Below, piece by piece: positions 17,861 to 26,248 of a DNA stretch of 64,000 bases. Origin of the DNA: SAR86 cluster bacterium (GTDB taxonomy: Bacteria > Pseudomonadota > Gammaproteobacteria > Magnimaribacterales > Magnimaribacteraceae); NCBI GenBank assembly GCA_029268615.1, contig JAQWNM010000005.1, positions 1 to 64,000 on the forward strand, written 5' to 3'. A program made the translations under genes and the position numbers. The notes beneath the pieces are model-generated. The model searched no databases and was not told the DNA's origin. It saw only the letters and a program-made list of their open reading frames with translations. Within the stretch, counting starts at the first letter, position 1; every line of letters begins with the position of its first letter.

Positions 17861-17930
17861 TCTTTATCCTCTTAACCGAATATATAACTTAAAATTTTAG
17901 TTTATAAGTTGTTGTATGATAGCCCATAGT

Positions 17931-17958
17931 AAAAAAAACAAACAACACTGTTTTTTTT
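17931..17958. promoter_or_regulatory. TetR-regulon operator copy A
   Basis: AAAAAAAACA, 8 bases (AACAACAC), TGTTTTTTTT: a perfect inverted repeat of two 10-base half-sites. It lies between the divergent RO-1 operon and the long plus-strand operon, so one site could control both. The core CAAACAACACTG is nearly the same as the reverse complement of copy D (CAAACAACTCTG). Confidence 0.75.
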
Positions 17959-18016
17959 ATATATTATAGTCAATCTAGAATAGTTAAAATACCATTTGGA
18001 AGAAGAGGAAAAAATA

Positions 18017-18550
18017 ATGAAAATTATACAACATAACATAATTCAATATGCCTATATGTGCAAAGATATGGATTCCTTAAATAACCATTGCTTGAAATGG
18101 GCAGAAGCCCATGGAGCAGGCCCATTCTGGATCATGGAGAACCTTAAACCTGAGGGAGTTACATATAAAGGAGAACCTTGTGAATTAGATATGACTTTTG
18201 CTTTTGCTCAATCAGGAGATGTCCAAATAGAATTTATGGTTCAACACAATCAGGGGCCATCTACATTTAGAGATATGTTCTCAGAGGATGAAGAAGGATT
18301 CCATCATTGGGCTATATTTGTTCCTAATTATGAAGAAGAGTACAACAGACTTACTGGTTTAGGTTACGAAGAAACAACAGCTTTTTCCACTTCAGCTAGA
18401 GTAGCTTTTTTAGATGCAGAGAAAGATCTTGGTGGGCATATAGAACTTTATGAAGAAAATCCTGGTACTCAAGCAGTATTTGATTTATTCGTAGAAAGTC
18501 ATAAGAATTGGGACGGTAAAGATCCTATTAGACCTTTACCTATAGGATAA
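18017..18550 (+). CDS. VOC/glyoxalase-fold protein
   Basis: Protein of 177 residues with the vicinal-oxygen-chelate fold pattern of paired beta-alpha-beta-beta-beta modules. Candidate metal ligands are H10 or nearby residues, H97 in FHHWAIFV and E near the C-terminus in GGHIELYE. I start at the ATG at 18017 because AGAGGAA precedes it; the longer frame begins at a TTG. Members of this superfamily include isomerases, epimerases and extradiol dioxygenases, so the reaction is open. First gene of a 12-13 gene operon. Confidence 0.75.
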   Translation: MKIIQHNIIQYAYMCKDMDSLNNHCLKWAEAHGAGPFWIMENLKPEGVTYKGEPCELDMTFAFAQSGDVQIEFMVQHNQGPSTFRDMFSEDEEGFHHWAIFVPNYEEEYNRLTGLGYEETTAFSTSARVAFLDAEKDLGGHIELYEENPGTQAVFDLFVESHKNWDGKDPIRPLPIG

Positions 18551-18575
18551 ATTATTACAATTAAGAGGATATAAT

Positions 18576-19835
18576 ATGGCTACTAATTACATAGATAAAT
18601 CAAAACCGCTTAGTGAGTTAAAACTCTTTGATAAAGAAATTCTAGAATGTCCTTATCATCACAATCAAGAGCTGAGAGACAAAGCTCCTGTTTATCAAGA
18701 TGGGGATACTGGTATTTTTCTAGTTTCTAAGTATGAGTTAGTAAAAGAAGCCGCTAGGAAGAAGGATGTCTTCTCTAATGAATTTGGGCTTAATTCAGAA
18801 ACAAGCTCTCATCCTCCTGCTGTCATGGAGGCCATGAAAAGACAAGCAAACATGGGAAAAGGAACTTTACTAACGATAGATGATCCAGAGCATAAAAAAT
18901 ACAGATCTTTGGTTAAAGACTTCTTTATACCAGAAAAAATTGCTGCCTACGAAGGATGGATTTTAGATTTTGCAGATAAACAAATAGATAAATTTGCTGA
19001 TGAAGGTAAATGCGAATTTATTGAATCTTTTGCTAGACCTCTTCCATTATCAGTAATACTTCATGTTTTAGGAATTCCATTGGAAAGATTTGATGATTGC
19101 TTCAAATGGACTGTTGATTCTGTCACGGCTCTATCGGGAGTTGCTAATGAGGAAGAACTAATAGCAGCCCATCATGGAGTTGCTGATCAACATGCTTTTT
19201 TTGCTGAAGAAATAAAAGCTAGAAGGAAAAGTCCTAAAGAAGATCTATTAACAGTAATAGCTTCAGCGAGATATGAAGATGAAAGAGAACTAAGCATAGA
19301 AGAATGCATCTCTTTCTGCACTCAATTTCTTGTTGCCGGTAATGAAACAACTACGGCTACGCTAGCAGAGGGAATGAGGCAGATTTGTCAGCATAAAGAT
19401 CAACAAGATATTCTTAAAAATGATAGATCATTGATAACTAATTTCGTTGACGAATCTTTAAGATTAGCAACTCCTACTTCAAATATGTGGCGAATTGCTA
19501 AAGAGGATACTGAGCTTGGAGGAGTGTCCATCCCAGCTGGAAGTCAAATGCTTTTAAAGTACTTCTCTTCAAATCATGATGAAGAAGTATTTGATGACCC
19601 TTTGAAGTTTGATGTTACTAGAGAAAATGCAAGATCACATATAGCCTTTGGATTTGGTATTCATGTCTGCATTGGTCAATTACTATCAAAACAAGAAATG
19701 AAAAATGGATGGGAAATGTTGTTTAATAAGTTAGAAAATTTTAGTTTAGCTACTGATTCCGAAGAGTTAAAATATATGCCAAATATCTTATTAAGAGGAC
19801 TTGAAGAAATTCCAATTACTTTTGATAGAATTTAA
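18576..19835 (+). CDS. Cytochrome P450 monooxygenase (bacterial class I type)
   Basis: Soluble P450 of 419 residues. The I-helix oxygen-activation motif AGNETT is at 254-259, ExxR at E293-R296 (DESLRL), and the heme-thiolate cysteine is C365 in FGFGIHVCIG. No membrane anchor. AGAGGAT precedes the ATG. It needs a ferredoxin and reductase, and none is encoded in the island. The next gene is an epoxide hydrolase of the limonene-epoxide type, so one plausible role is to make an epoxide from a double bond. Hydroxylation is equally possible. Confidence 0.92.
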   Translation: MATNYIDKSKPLSELKLFDKEILECPYHHNQELRDKAPVYQDGDTGIFLVSKYELVKEAARKKDVFSNEFGLNSETSSHPPAVMEAMKRQANMGKGTLLTIDDPEHKKYRSLVKDFFIPEKIAAYEGWILDFADKQIDKFADEGKCEFIESFARPLPLSVILHVLGIPLERFDDCFKWTVDSVTALSGVANEEELIAAHHGVADQHAFFAEEIKARRKSPKEDLLTVIASARYEDERELSIEECISFCTQFLVAGNETTTATLAEGMRQICQHKDQQDILKNDRSLITNFVDESLRLATPTSNMWRIAKEDTELGGVSIPAGSQMLLKYFSSNHDEEVFDDPLKFDVTRENARSHIAFGFGIHVCIGQLLSKQEMKNGWEMLFNKLENFSLATDSEELKYMPNILLRGLEEIPITFDRI

Positions 19836-19843
19836 GAAAATAT

Positions 19844-20218
19844 ATGTCTAATTCCAAAGTTATAACCGATTTTATAGCAGCCTGGAATCAAATGGACTTT
19901 GATTCGATATCTGAAAGTTTGGATGAAAATGTTTTATATCATAATATTCCCATGGAACCGCTCCAAGGTAAAGAAGCAGCTCTTGGTTTTCTTAGGAGTC
20001 TTTCAGAGTGTGAATCTATATTTTGGGAACTTTTATTCATAGCTGAGAATCGAGGTGTAGTGCTCACTGAAAGAGTTGATAATTTTAACTATAAAGATGG
20101 TCGTAAAATTAGTCTTCCAGTTATGGGAACTTTTGAAATTAAAGATGGTAAAATAATTAAGTGGAGAGATTATTTTGATCTTTCTACTTTTCAAAAACAA
20201 ATCATGGGAGAGTCTTAA
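19844..20218 (+). CDS. Limonene-1,2-epoxide hydrolase family protein
   Basis: Small NTF2-fold protein of 124 residues. The catalytic Asp-Arg-Asp triad of Rhodococcus limonene epoxide hydrolase (R99, D101, D132) is matched by R77 and D79 in TERVDNF and D109 in WRDYFDL. The water-positioning Tyr and Asn (Y53, N55) are matched by Y32 and N34 in YHNIP. The spacing agrees almost exactly. The family hydrolyses cyclic epoxides to diols, including terpene and sterol epoxides. It starts 8 bases after the P450 gene, which supports an epoxidation-hydrolysis pair. Confidence 0.85.
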   Translation: MSNSKVITDFIAAWNQMDFDSISESLDENVLYHNIPMEPLQGKEAALGFLRSLSECESIFWELLFIAENRGVVLTERVDNFNYKDGRKISLPVMGTFEIKDGKIIKWRDYFDLSTFQKQIMGES

Positions 20219-20222
20219 AATA

Positions 20223-21422
20223 ATGGATCTAAAATTTGATCAAGAAGAATTAGCTTTTCAAAAAGAAGTTAAGGATTTTCTTAAAACCGAACTACCTGCT
20301 CACCTCGTGTCAGCAGCTAAGAAATCTAGTGCAGTTTTCCCTGAAAAAGAAGTTGCTCTTGAATGGCAATCTATCCTTGCCAAGAAAGGTTGGCTGGTTC
20401 CTTCCTGGCCAGAAGAATATGGTGGAACAAATTGGAATCCAGCTCAAAAGTATATTTTTGCTAGAGAACTCGCTGAAGCTGAAGCACCCTCCATTATTCC
20501 CATGGGTCTTGCTATGTTGGGGCCTGTTTTACTAGGTTATGGAACTAAGGAACAAAAAGACTATTATCTTCCAAGAATGATAAGCGGAGAGGATTATTGG
20601 TGTCAGGGATACAGTGAACCAGGTTCAGGTTCTGATTTAGCAAGTTTACAATGTAAAGCGGAAGTAAAAGATGATAAATATATTATTAACGGTACAAAAA
20701 TTTGGACTACTCATGCGCACTACGCAAATAAAATATTTTGTCTTGTCAGAACTGATAACCAAAATAAACCTCAAGCTGGTATAACATTTCTCATGGTAGA
20801 TATGGACCAACCTGGTATAAAAGTTGAACCAATTATAACTCTTGCTAAAGATCATGATGTTAATCAAGTTGTGTTTAATAATGCTGAAGCTAAAATAACC
20901 GACAGAATAGGTGAGGAAGGAGAAGGTTGGACAGTAGCTAAGTACCTTCTAGAGTTTGAAAGAGGTGGAGGAGTGGTTTCTGCTAGAGCCTTTAAGGCCA
21001 TCAATTTTGCTAAGAAATTAGCTGAGAATATAAAGGGAGATGAAGGGATTAATCTAATCAGTTCTTCGGAATATCTACAAAAATTTGCTGATCTGGAAAT
21101 TCGTGCTCAGGCAGTTCAGTACACAGAGCTAAGAGGTCTTTCGGCAATGAAAGATGGGGGCAGACCTGGTCCTGAATCTTCTATGATGAAAAATCTGGGA
21201 GCAGATCTTCAACAGGATATCTCTGAATTAGCCTTGGAAATTATCGGTTACTATGGAAATGCTTTTCAAGACACAAGCTATGGCTCTAACACAATAGCTA
21301 TAGGACATGAGTCATATTTAACCATAGCTGGATCTTATCAAAATCTAAGAGCTGCTAGCGTTTATGGGGGTTCTAGAGAAGTTCAAAAAAATATTATTGC
21401 GAAGGCAGTTTTAGGCTTATAG
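20223..21422 (+). CDS. Acyl-CoA dehydrogenase family protein
   Basis: FAD-dependent acyl-CoA dehydrogenase of 399 residues with the central motif YSEPGSGSDLASL and the C-terminal GGSREVQKNIIAKAVLGL. The residue before the GGS is Tyr-Gly, not the Tyr-Glu of medium-chain enzymes that carries the catalytic base there, so the base must be elsewhere. I start at the ATG at 20223; the longer frame overlaps the epoxide hydrolase gene. It implies that a CoA thioester is desaturated in the pathway, although no acyl-CoA ligase is visible in the island. Confidence 0.9.
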   Translation: MDLKFDQEELAFQKEVKDFLKTELPAHLVSAAKKSSAVFPEKEVALEWQSILAKKGWLVPSWPEEYGGTNWNPAQKYIFARELAEAEAPSIIPMGLAMLGPVLLGYGTKEQKDYYLPRMISGEDYWCQGYSEPGSGSDLASLQCKAEVKDDKYIINGTKIWTTHAHYANKIFCLVRTDNQNKPQAGITFLMVDMDQPGIKVEPIITLAKDHDVNQVVFNNAEAKITDRIGEEGEGWTVAKYLLEFERGGGVVSARAFKAINFAKKLAENIKGDEGINLISSSEYLQKFADLEIRAQAVQYTELRGLSAMKDGGRPGPESSMMKNLGADLQQDISELALEIIGYYGNAFQDTSYGSNTIAIGHESYLTIAGSYQNLRAASVYGGSREVQKNIIAKAVLGL

Positions 21423-21428
21423 TTTAAA

Positions 21429-21680
21429 ATGAAAGAAACTATTATTTACACTTCCTATACTTGCCCATACTGTTATAAAGCAAAATCTTTGCTTAATAAA
21501 TTAGGAGTTAAATATAAAGAAATTCCAGTAGATCTAAGACCTAAACTCAGAGAGAAAATGGCAGAAAAGGCTGGCAAAACATCAGTTCCGCAAATTTGGA
21601 TTGATAATAAACATGTCGGCGGCTTCGATGACTTGTATGCTCTAGAGCAAAATGGTGAGCTTGAAAAATTAATATTATAA
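21429..21680 (+). CDS. Glutaredoxin (GrxC-type)
   Basis: Glutathione-dependent thiol oxidoreductase of 83 residues. The dithiol active site is CPYC at C12-C15 (TSYTCPYCYKAK), followed by the cis-proline motif TSVPQIWI and GGFDDLYAL for glutathione binding. It lies between the acyl-CoA dehydrogenase and the E1 alpha gene in the same operon (6 and 14 base gaps). A glutaredoxin within a catabolic operon is unusual; it may keep an Fe-S oxygenase or the lipoate system reduced. Confidence 0.92.
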   Translation: MKETIIYTSYTCPYCYKAKSLLNKLGVKYKEIPVDLRPKLREKMAEKAGKTSVPQIWIDNKHVGGFDDLYALEQNGELEKLIL

Positions 21681-21694
21681 AAAGGGAGAAAATC

Positions 21695-22663
21695 ATGACC
21701 TATTCTAAGAACTTGCTTCTTGAAGCATATAAAACCATGAAAACTATAAGGCTTTTTGAGGAAAGATGCGAAAAAGAATTTACTCAAGGAAATATACCTG
21801 GATTTGTTCATCTTTATGCAGGTCAAGAAGCAGTTGCTGTAGGTGCTTGCTCTCATCTTTCAATAGAAGATAAGATTGCAAGCACACATAGAGGTCATGG
21901 CCATTGCATAGCAAAAGGTTGTGATGTAAGGGGCATGATGCATGAAATCATGGGTAAAGCTGATGGCCTCTGCAAAGGTAAAGGTGGCTCTATGCATATT
22001 GCAGACTTAAGTAAAGGCATGCTTGGAGCAAATGCAATTGTTGGAGGCGGTCCGCCAACAGTAGTTGGAGCCGCTCTATCTGCTAAAACTCTTGGCACTA
22101 AGAACGTTGCCGTTGCCTTTTCTGGAGATGGAGCATCAAACCAAGGTACTACTTTTGAAGCAATGAATATGGCGGTTGTATTGAAAGTTCCTGCAATATT
22201 TCTTTTTGAAAATAATGGCTACGGAGAACATACCGGAGCAGAGTACGCCGTTGGGTCAAATGATATAGCTGGAAGAGCTGCAGCATTTGGAATGCCTGCT
22301 TACACTTGTGATGGTACAGATTTCTTTGATGTCTATGAAACTATGGATAAAGCTGTTAAAGAAACCCGAAATGACAATGGACCATGTGCTATAGAGGCCA
22401 AAGCTGTTAGATATGGAGGCCACTTCATTGGAGATCCAGAAAATTATAGAGGCGAAGGCGAGCATGACGATTTAAGAGAAAATAAAGATTGTTTAAAAAT
22501 ATTTAGAGCTAAAGCAACATCGGATCATGATATAAATGATGCTGAATTAGATGCTATAGATACAGAAGTTGAAGAGTTAATAGAAAGTTGCGCTGAATCA
22601 GGGAAAGTCGCTCCTCTACCAGATGTATCTGAATTAACTACTGATGTATATATCTCTTACTAA
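21695..22663 (+). CDS. 2-oxoacid/acetoin dehydrogenase E1 alpha subunit
   Basis: Thiamine-dependent E1 alpha subunit of a lipoate-using dehydrogenase complex. The TPP motif spans GDG (144-146) to NN (173-174) in FENNGYGE. STHRGHGH and KGKGGSMHIAD are typical of the acetoin/pyruvate group. 322 residues. GGGAG precedes the ATG. With the next two genes it forms E1a-E1b-E2, the same order as in acetoin dehydrogenase operons. The substrate may be acetoin or a 2-oxoacid produced by the island's pathway. Confidence 0.9.
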   Translation: MTYSKNLLLEAYKTMKTIRLFEERCEKEFTQGNIPGFVHLYAGQEAVAVGACSHLSIEDKIASTHRGHGHCIAKGCDVRGMMHEIMGKADGLCKGKGGSMHIADLSKGMLGANAIVGGGPPTVVGAALSAKTLGTKNVAVAFSGDGASNQGTTFEAMNMAVVLKVPAIFLFENNGYGEHTGAEYAVGSNDIAGRAAAFGMPAYTCDGTDFFDVYETMDKAVKETRNDNGPCAIEAKAVRYGGHFIGDPENYRGEGEHDDLRENKDCLKIFRAKATSDHDINDAELDAIDTEVEELIESCAESGKVAPLPDVSELTTDVYISY

Positions 22664-22689
22664 TCTTATTTAAATAAACAGGAAAAAAA

Positions 22690-23703
22690 ATGCCAGAAAA
22701 AAGTTATACGGAAGCAATACGTGAAGCACTAGATATAGAAATGGAACGTGATCCAACTGTTATTGTAATAGGAGAAGATGTAGCTGGAGGGGCAGGAACC
22801 CAAGGAGATGACGTTGAAGCTATTGGAGGAATTTGGGGAACAACTGTTGGCCTAGGAAGAAAATATGGTAGAAGTAGAGTTATTGACACTCCTATAACTG
22901 AATCTGCCATCATAGGTACAGCTGCAGGAGCAGCAATGACAGGTCTCAGACCTGTTGCAGAACTTATGTTTGTTGATTTCTTGGGGGTATGCTTTGATCA
23001 GATTTATAACCAAGCAGCAAAATTTAAATATATGTTTGGAGGAAAAGCAACCACTCCTTTAGTTGTTAGGACAGCTGTCGGTGCAGGATTAAGTGCTGCT
23101 GCGCAGCACTCCCAAACCATGTTTTCAACATTTACATCTGTACCAGGCCTGAAAGTGGTAATGCCTTCAAATCCATATGATGCAAAAGGTTTATTAATCC
23201 AGGCTATTAGAGATGATGATCCTGTTATTTTTTGTGAGCATAAACTACTTTATGGCATGACGGGTGAAGTTCCAGACGGTGAATATACTATACCTTTTGC
23301 AGAAGCTAATTGGCTTAAAGATGGTGAAGATTTAACAATTATTGCTTTTTCTGCAATGGTTCCAAAAGCGTTAGAAGCTGCTGAGAAACTTGAAGCTGAA
23401 GGAATAAATTGTACTGTAATAGATCCTAGAACTACTTCTCCTCTTGATGAAGAATCTATCATTGCATCTGCTGAAGAAACAGGAAGGGTAGTTATTGTTG
23501 ATGAAAGCACACCAAGATGCAGTATAGCATCTGATATCTCTTCAATCATTGCAGAAAAAGCTTTTAAAGCCCTAAAAGCTCCTATTAAAAAAGTGACTGC
23601 TTCTCATACACCTGTTCCATTTTCTCCAGCTCTTGAGCAAGCTTTTCTTCCTCAAGTGGACGATATATTAGTAGCTTGTAGAGAAGTTCTAGGTTCTAAT
23701 TAA
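22690..23703 (+). CDS. 2-oxoacid/acetoin dehydrogenase E1 beta subunit
   Basis: E1 beta partner of the preceding gene, 337 residues. The N-terminal transketolase pyrimidine-binding region has VIGEDVAGGAG and TPITESAIIGTAAGAAMTG. The C-terminal transketolase domain carries VIDPRTTSPLDEESI and VDESTPRCSIA. The GTQGDDVEAIGGIWGTTVGL insertion is the form usual in acetoin-type rather than classical pyruvate E1 beta. An AGGA ribosome-binding site lies 8 bases before the ATG. Confidence 0.9.
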   Translation: MPEKSYTEAIREALDIEMERDPTVIVIGEDVAGGAGTQGDDVEAIGGIWGTTVGLGRKYGRSRVIDTPITESAIIGTAAGAAMTGLRPVAELMFVDFLGVCFDQIYNQAAKFKYMFGGKATTPLVVRTAVGAGLSAAAQHSQTMFSTFTSVPGLKVVMPSNPYDAKGLLIQAIRDDDPVIFCEHKLLYGMTGEVPDGEYTIPFAEANWLKDGEDLTIIAFSAMVPKALEAAEKLEAEGINCTVIDPRTTSPLDEESIIASAEETGRVVIVDESTPRCSIASDISSIIAEKAFKALKAPIKKVTASHTPVPFSPALEQAFLPQVDDILVACREVLGSN

Positions 23704-23722
23704 ATAATCAGCTAAGGAAGAA

Positions 23723-24922
23723 ATGTCTCAAAATATTCAACCGTTAACTATGCCTCAATGGGGTCTCACAATGACAGAAGGAACTCTTGTCAAATGGAAT
23801 GCCAAAGAAGGTGATGAAGTTATGGAGAAAACTGAGATTGCAGAAATAGAAACAGAAAAAATAGTTAATGTACTTGAGTCCCCTACATCAGGAATTATAA
23901 AGAAACTTATAGCTCCCGAAGGAGAAACTCTAGTTGTAGGCTCACTTATAGGCATAATTGCAAATGATGAGGTTTCAGCCGATGAAATAGATGAATTTAT
24001 TAGTTCTTATAAGCCAATTGAGTTATCCACTCCTTCCGCTTCAGGGTCAAGCGTTGCTAAGTCCATTAATATCCCCACCCAAACTTCTGCTCCTGGTGAA
24101 GGGCAAGTAAATCCGGCAGTTAAAAGACTGGCAAAAAAACTAGGTGTTGATCTTACCTCAGTAGCCGGAACAGGTAGGAATGGAAAAGTCACAAAAGAAG
24201 ATGTTGAAGCAGCAAGCAGAGGCGAAAGCCTAGCTCCCAAGGAAGAATCATCAAATAATCCTTTTGAATCCTCAACTCTAAGTAGCATGAGAAAAACCAT
24301 TTCTACAAGATTAACTGAGTCTAAGCAAACAATTCCACATTTTTATCTTACTAGCGAGTTTAATATAGATGCTCTATTAGAAATGAAGAATGCTATGTCT
24401 AATGACAAAAATAAATTATCTCTAAATGATTTAATTATTTACTCAGTGGCTAAAGCATTAATATTGGAGCCTAGAGCAAATGTACAATTTATAGATGATG
24501 AATTAAGGACTTTTAAGCATGCGGATATTTCTTTAGCTGTGGCTACAGATTCAGGTTTAATAGCTCCTATTTTAAGAAAAGCAGATACTAAATCACCACA
24601 GGAAATAGCTATAGAAGTCAAAGACCTAGCTGAAAGGGCTCAAATAGGAAAATTGGAAAGAGATGAAATAGTTGGTGGAACATTCAGTGTCTCAAATCTT
24701 GGATCTTATGGAATATCTAATTTTAAAGCTATTATCAATCCTCCTCAAGGAGCTATCTTGGCAATTGGGGCGGGCGTAGAAAAAATTATATCTCAAAATA
24801 AAAAACCAGTCTCAGCAAATATAATGAGTGTCTCTCTATCATGCGATCATAGGATAATTGATGGTGCAGTTGGAGCTGAATTCTTAAAAATATTGAAGGA
24901 AAAGATAGAAAATCCTAAGTAG
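23723..24922 (+). CDS. 2-oxoacid/acetoin dehydrogenase E2 (dihydrolipoamide acyltransferase)
   Basis: E2 core of the complex, 399 residues. Lipoyl domain 1-80 with the lipoylated lysine at K46 (EIETEKIVN). A peripheral subunit-binding domain at about 132-165 (NPAVKRLAKKLGVDLTSVAG, then KEDVEAA). The catalytic domain has CDHRIIDGAVGAEF, with the HRxxDG active site near the C-terminus. The E3-binding domain is intact but no lipoamide dehydrogenase gene is nearby, so the complex probably borrows the housekeeping E3. AGGAAG precedes the ATG. Confidence 0.92.
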   Translation: MSQNIQPLTMPQWGLTMTEGTLVKWNAKEGDEVMEKTEIAEIETEKIVNVLESPTSGIIKKLIAPEGETLVVGSLIGIIANDEVSADEIDEFISSYKPIELSTPSASGSSVAKSINIPTQTSAPGEGQVNPAVKRLAKKLGVDLTSVAGTGRNGKVTKEDVEAASRGESLAPKEESSNNPFESSTLSSMRKTISTRLTESKQTIPHFYLTSEFNIDALLEMKNAMSNDKNKLSLNDLIIYSVAKALILEPRANVQFIDDELRTFKHADISLAVATDSGLIAPILRKADTKSPQEIAIEVKDLAERAQIGKLERDEIVGGTFSVSNLGSYGISNFKAIINPPQGAILAIGAGVEKIISQNKKPVSANIMSVSLSCDHRIIDGAVGAEFLKILKEKIENPK

Positions 24923-24940
24923 TTTTCTTGGAGATAGGTT

Positions 24941-26242
24941 ATGGGTATTTCATTTTTAGCTGAACAGATAGAAGAAGAGATACTTAAAAGATCAAAGTTT
25001 GAACTTAACAGGAAAGATTCACCCCCTAAAGGCTTCATAGACCTCCCTCCTCTACCAGCAGAAAGATATATAGATCCTGCCTTTTTTGAATTAGAAAAAA
25101 AAGCTTTATGGGATAAATCTTGGCTTTATGCAGCTCATATTGATCAAATTCAAAACCCTGGAGATTACCTAGTATGGAAAGATGGAGGCTCACCGATTAT
25201 TATAGTAAAAGGACAAGATTCAATAATTAGAGCTTTTTACAATACTTGCCAACACAGAGGTTCAGCTGTAGTTAGAGAAGCAACAGGAAATACTAAAAGG
25301 TTTGTATGTCAATATCATAGTTGGGCTTATGAGTTGAATGGAGAATTAAGTTTTGTGCCTGATGAAAGGGATTGGAGTAATTTAGATAAAAAATGTAACA
25401 GCCTTATCGAAATAAAATGTGAACTTTGGGGTAACTTAATCTTTATAAATCAAAACCCTGATTCCAAATCCCTCTTAGACTCTTTAGGGGTTGTAAACAA
25501 AATTATGGAACAATTTCAACTATCTACAATTAGATATGTTGGTAAAAGAAGCTGGCAAGTAAATTGTAATTGGAAAGTTTGCCAAGATGCTTTTATGGAA
25601 GTCTATCATCTTAAAACTGTTCATCCTTATTCTGTATCTGAATTACTTGATCATAGAGGGGCAGTTATGGCCCTTTTAAAAAACGGACATTCAGTTATGA
25701 CCACTCCTAATAGACAAAACCTTTCTTCTGATGGATTAACTGTTTTATCAAATGAAGAGTCGGAAGATGAGACTGATTTCAAAGAAGCTTCTGTTAGAAA
25801 ATTACCTCCACTTGAAATAGACACCGTCAGAGATTTTTCAAGGCAGAATAACTTATCTTTGAATGTTTTTCCTAATTTAGTGACTCCATTGAATCATACA
25901 GGTTTTCCTTTCTTACAATTTTGGCCGGAAACGTTAAATACCTGTCGAATGGATGTTCATTGGTTCTCTCCAGATTGGGGAGATGGCAATAATCCAAATC
26001 TAGAAGAATGGGAAACAAGAATGGATGTTTTTGATGAAATACTTTCTGAAGACACCTTAAACCTACCTTGGATACAAAATTCCTTAGAATCTCTAGGATT
26101 CAAGTCAATTCCACTAAACTATCAAGAAAGAAGAATTTATTACACACATCAAGAAATTGACAAGCTCATTGGTAATAATTCTATTCCAGAAAGTTGCAAG
26201 GTAGAACCTTTGCTGGATAAATTTATTGAAGAATGGGAATAA
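24941..26242 (+). CDS. Rieske non-heme iron oxygenase large subunit (RO-2)
   Basis: Oxygenase large subunit, 433 residues. Rieske ligands C103/H105 (CQHRGS) and C123/H126 (CQYHSW). Mononuclear iron ligands H223 and H228 in MEVYHLKTVH, with Glu220 at the bridging position. The extended N-terminus (1-45) has no recognisable domain. GGAGAT lies before the ATG. It sits between the E2 and aldehyde dehydrogenase genes in the long plus-strand operon. Its C-terminal half differs from that of RO-3, RO-4 and RO-5, so it probably has its own substrate. Confidence 0.9.
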   Translation: MGISFLAEQIEEEILKRSKFELNRKDSPPKGFIDLPPLPAERYIDPAFFELEKKALWDKSWLYAAHIDQIQNPGDYLVWKDGGSPIIIVKGQDSIIRAFYNTCQHRGSAVVREATGNTKRFVCQYHSWAYELNGELSFVPDERDWSNLDKKCNSLIEIKCELWGNLIFINQNPDSKSLLDSLGVVNKIMEQFQLSTIRYVGKRSWQVNCNWKVCQDAFMEVYHLKTVHPYSVSELLDHRGAVMALLKNGHSVMTTPNRQNLSSDGLTVLSNEESEDETDFKEASVRKLPPLEIDTVRDFSRQNNLSLNVFPNLVTPLNHTGFPFLQFWPETLNTCRMDVHWFSPDWGDGNNPNLEEWETRMDVFDEILSEDTLNLPWIQNSLESLGFKSIPLNYQERRIYYTHQEIDKLIGNNSIPESCKVEPLLDKFIEEWE

Positions 26243-26248
26243 ACCTTA

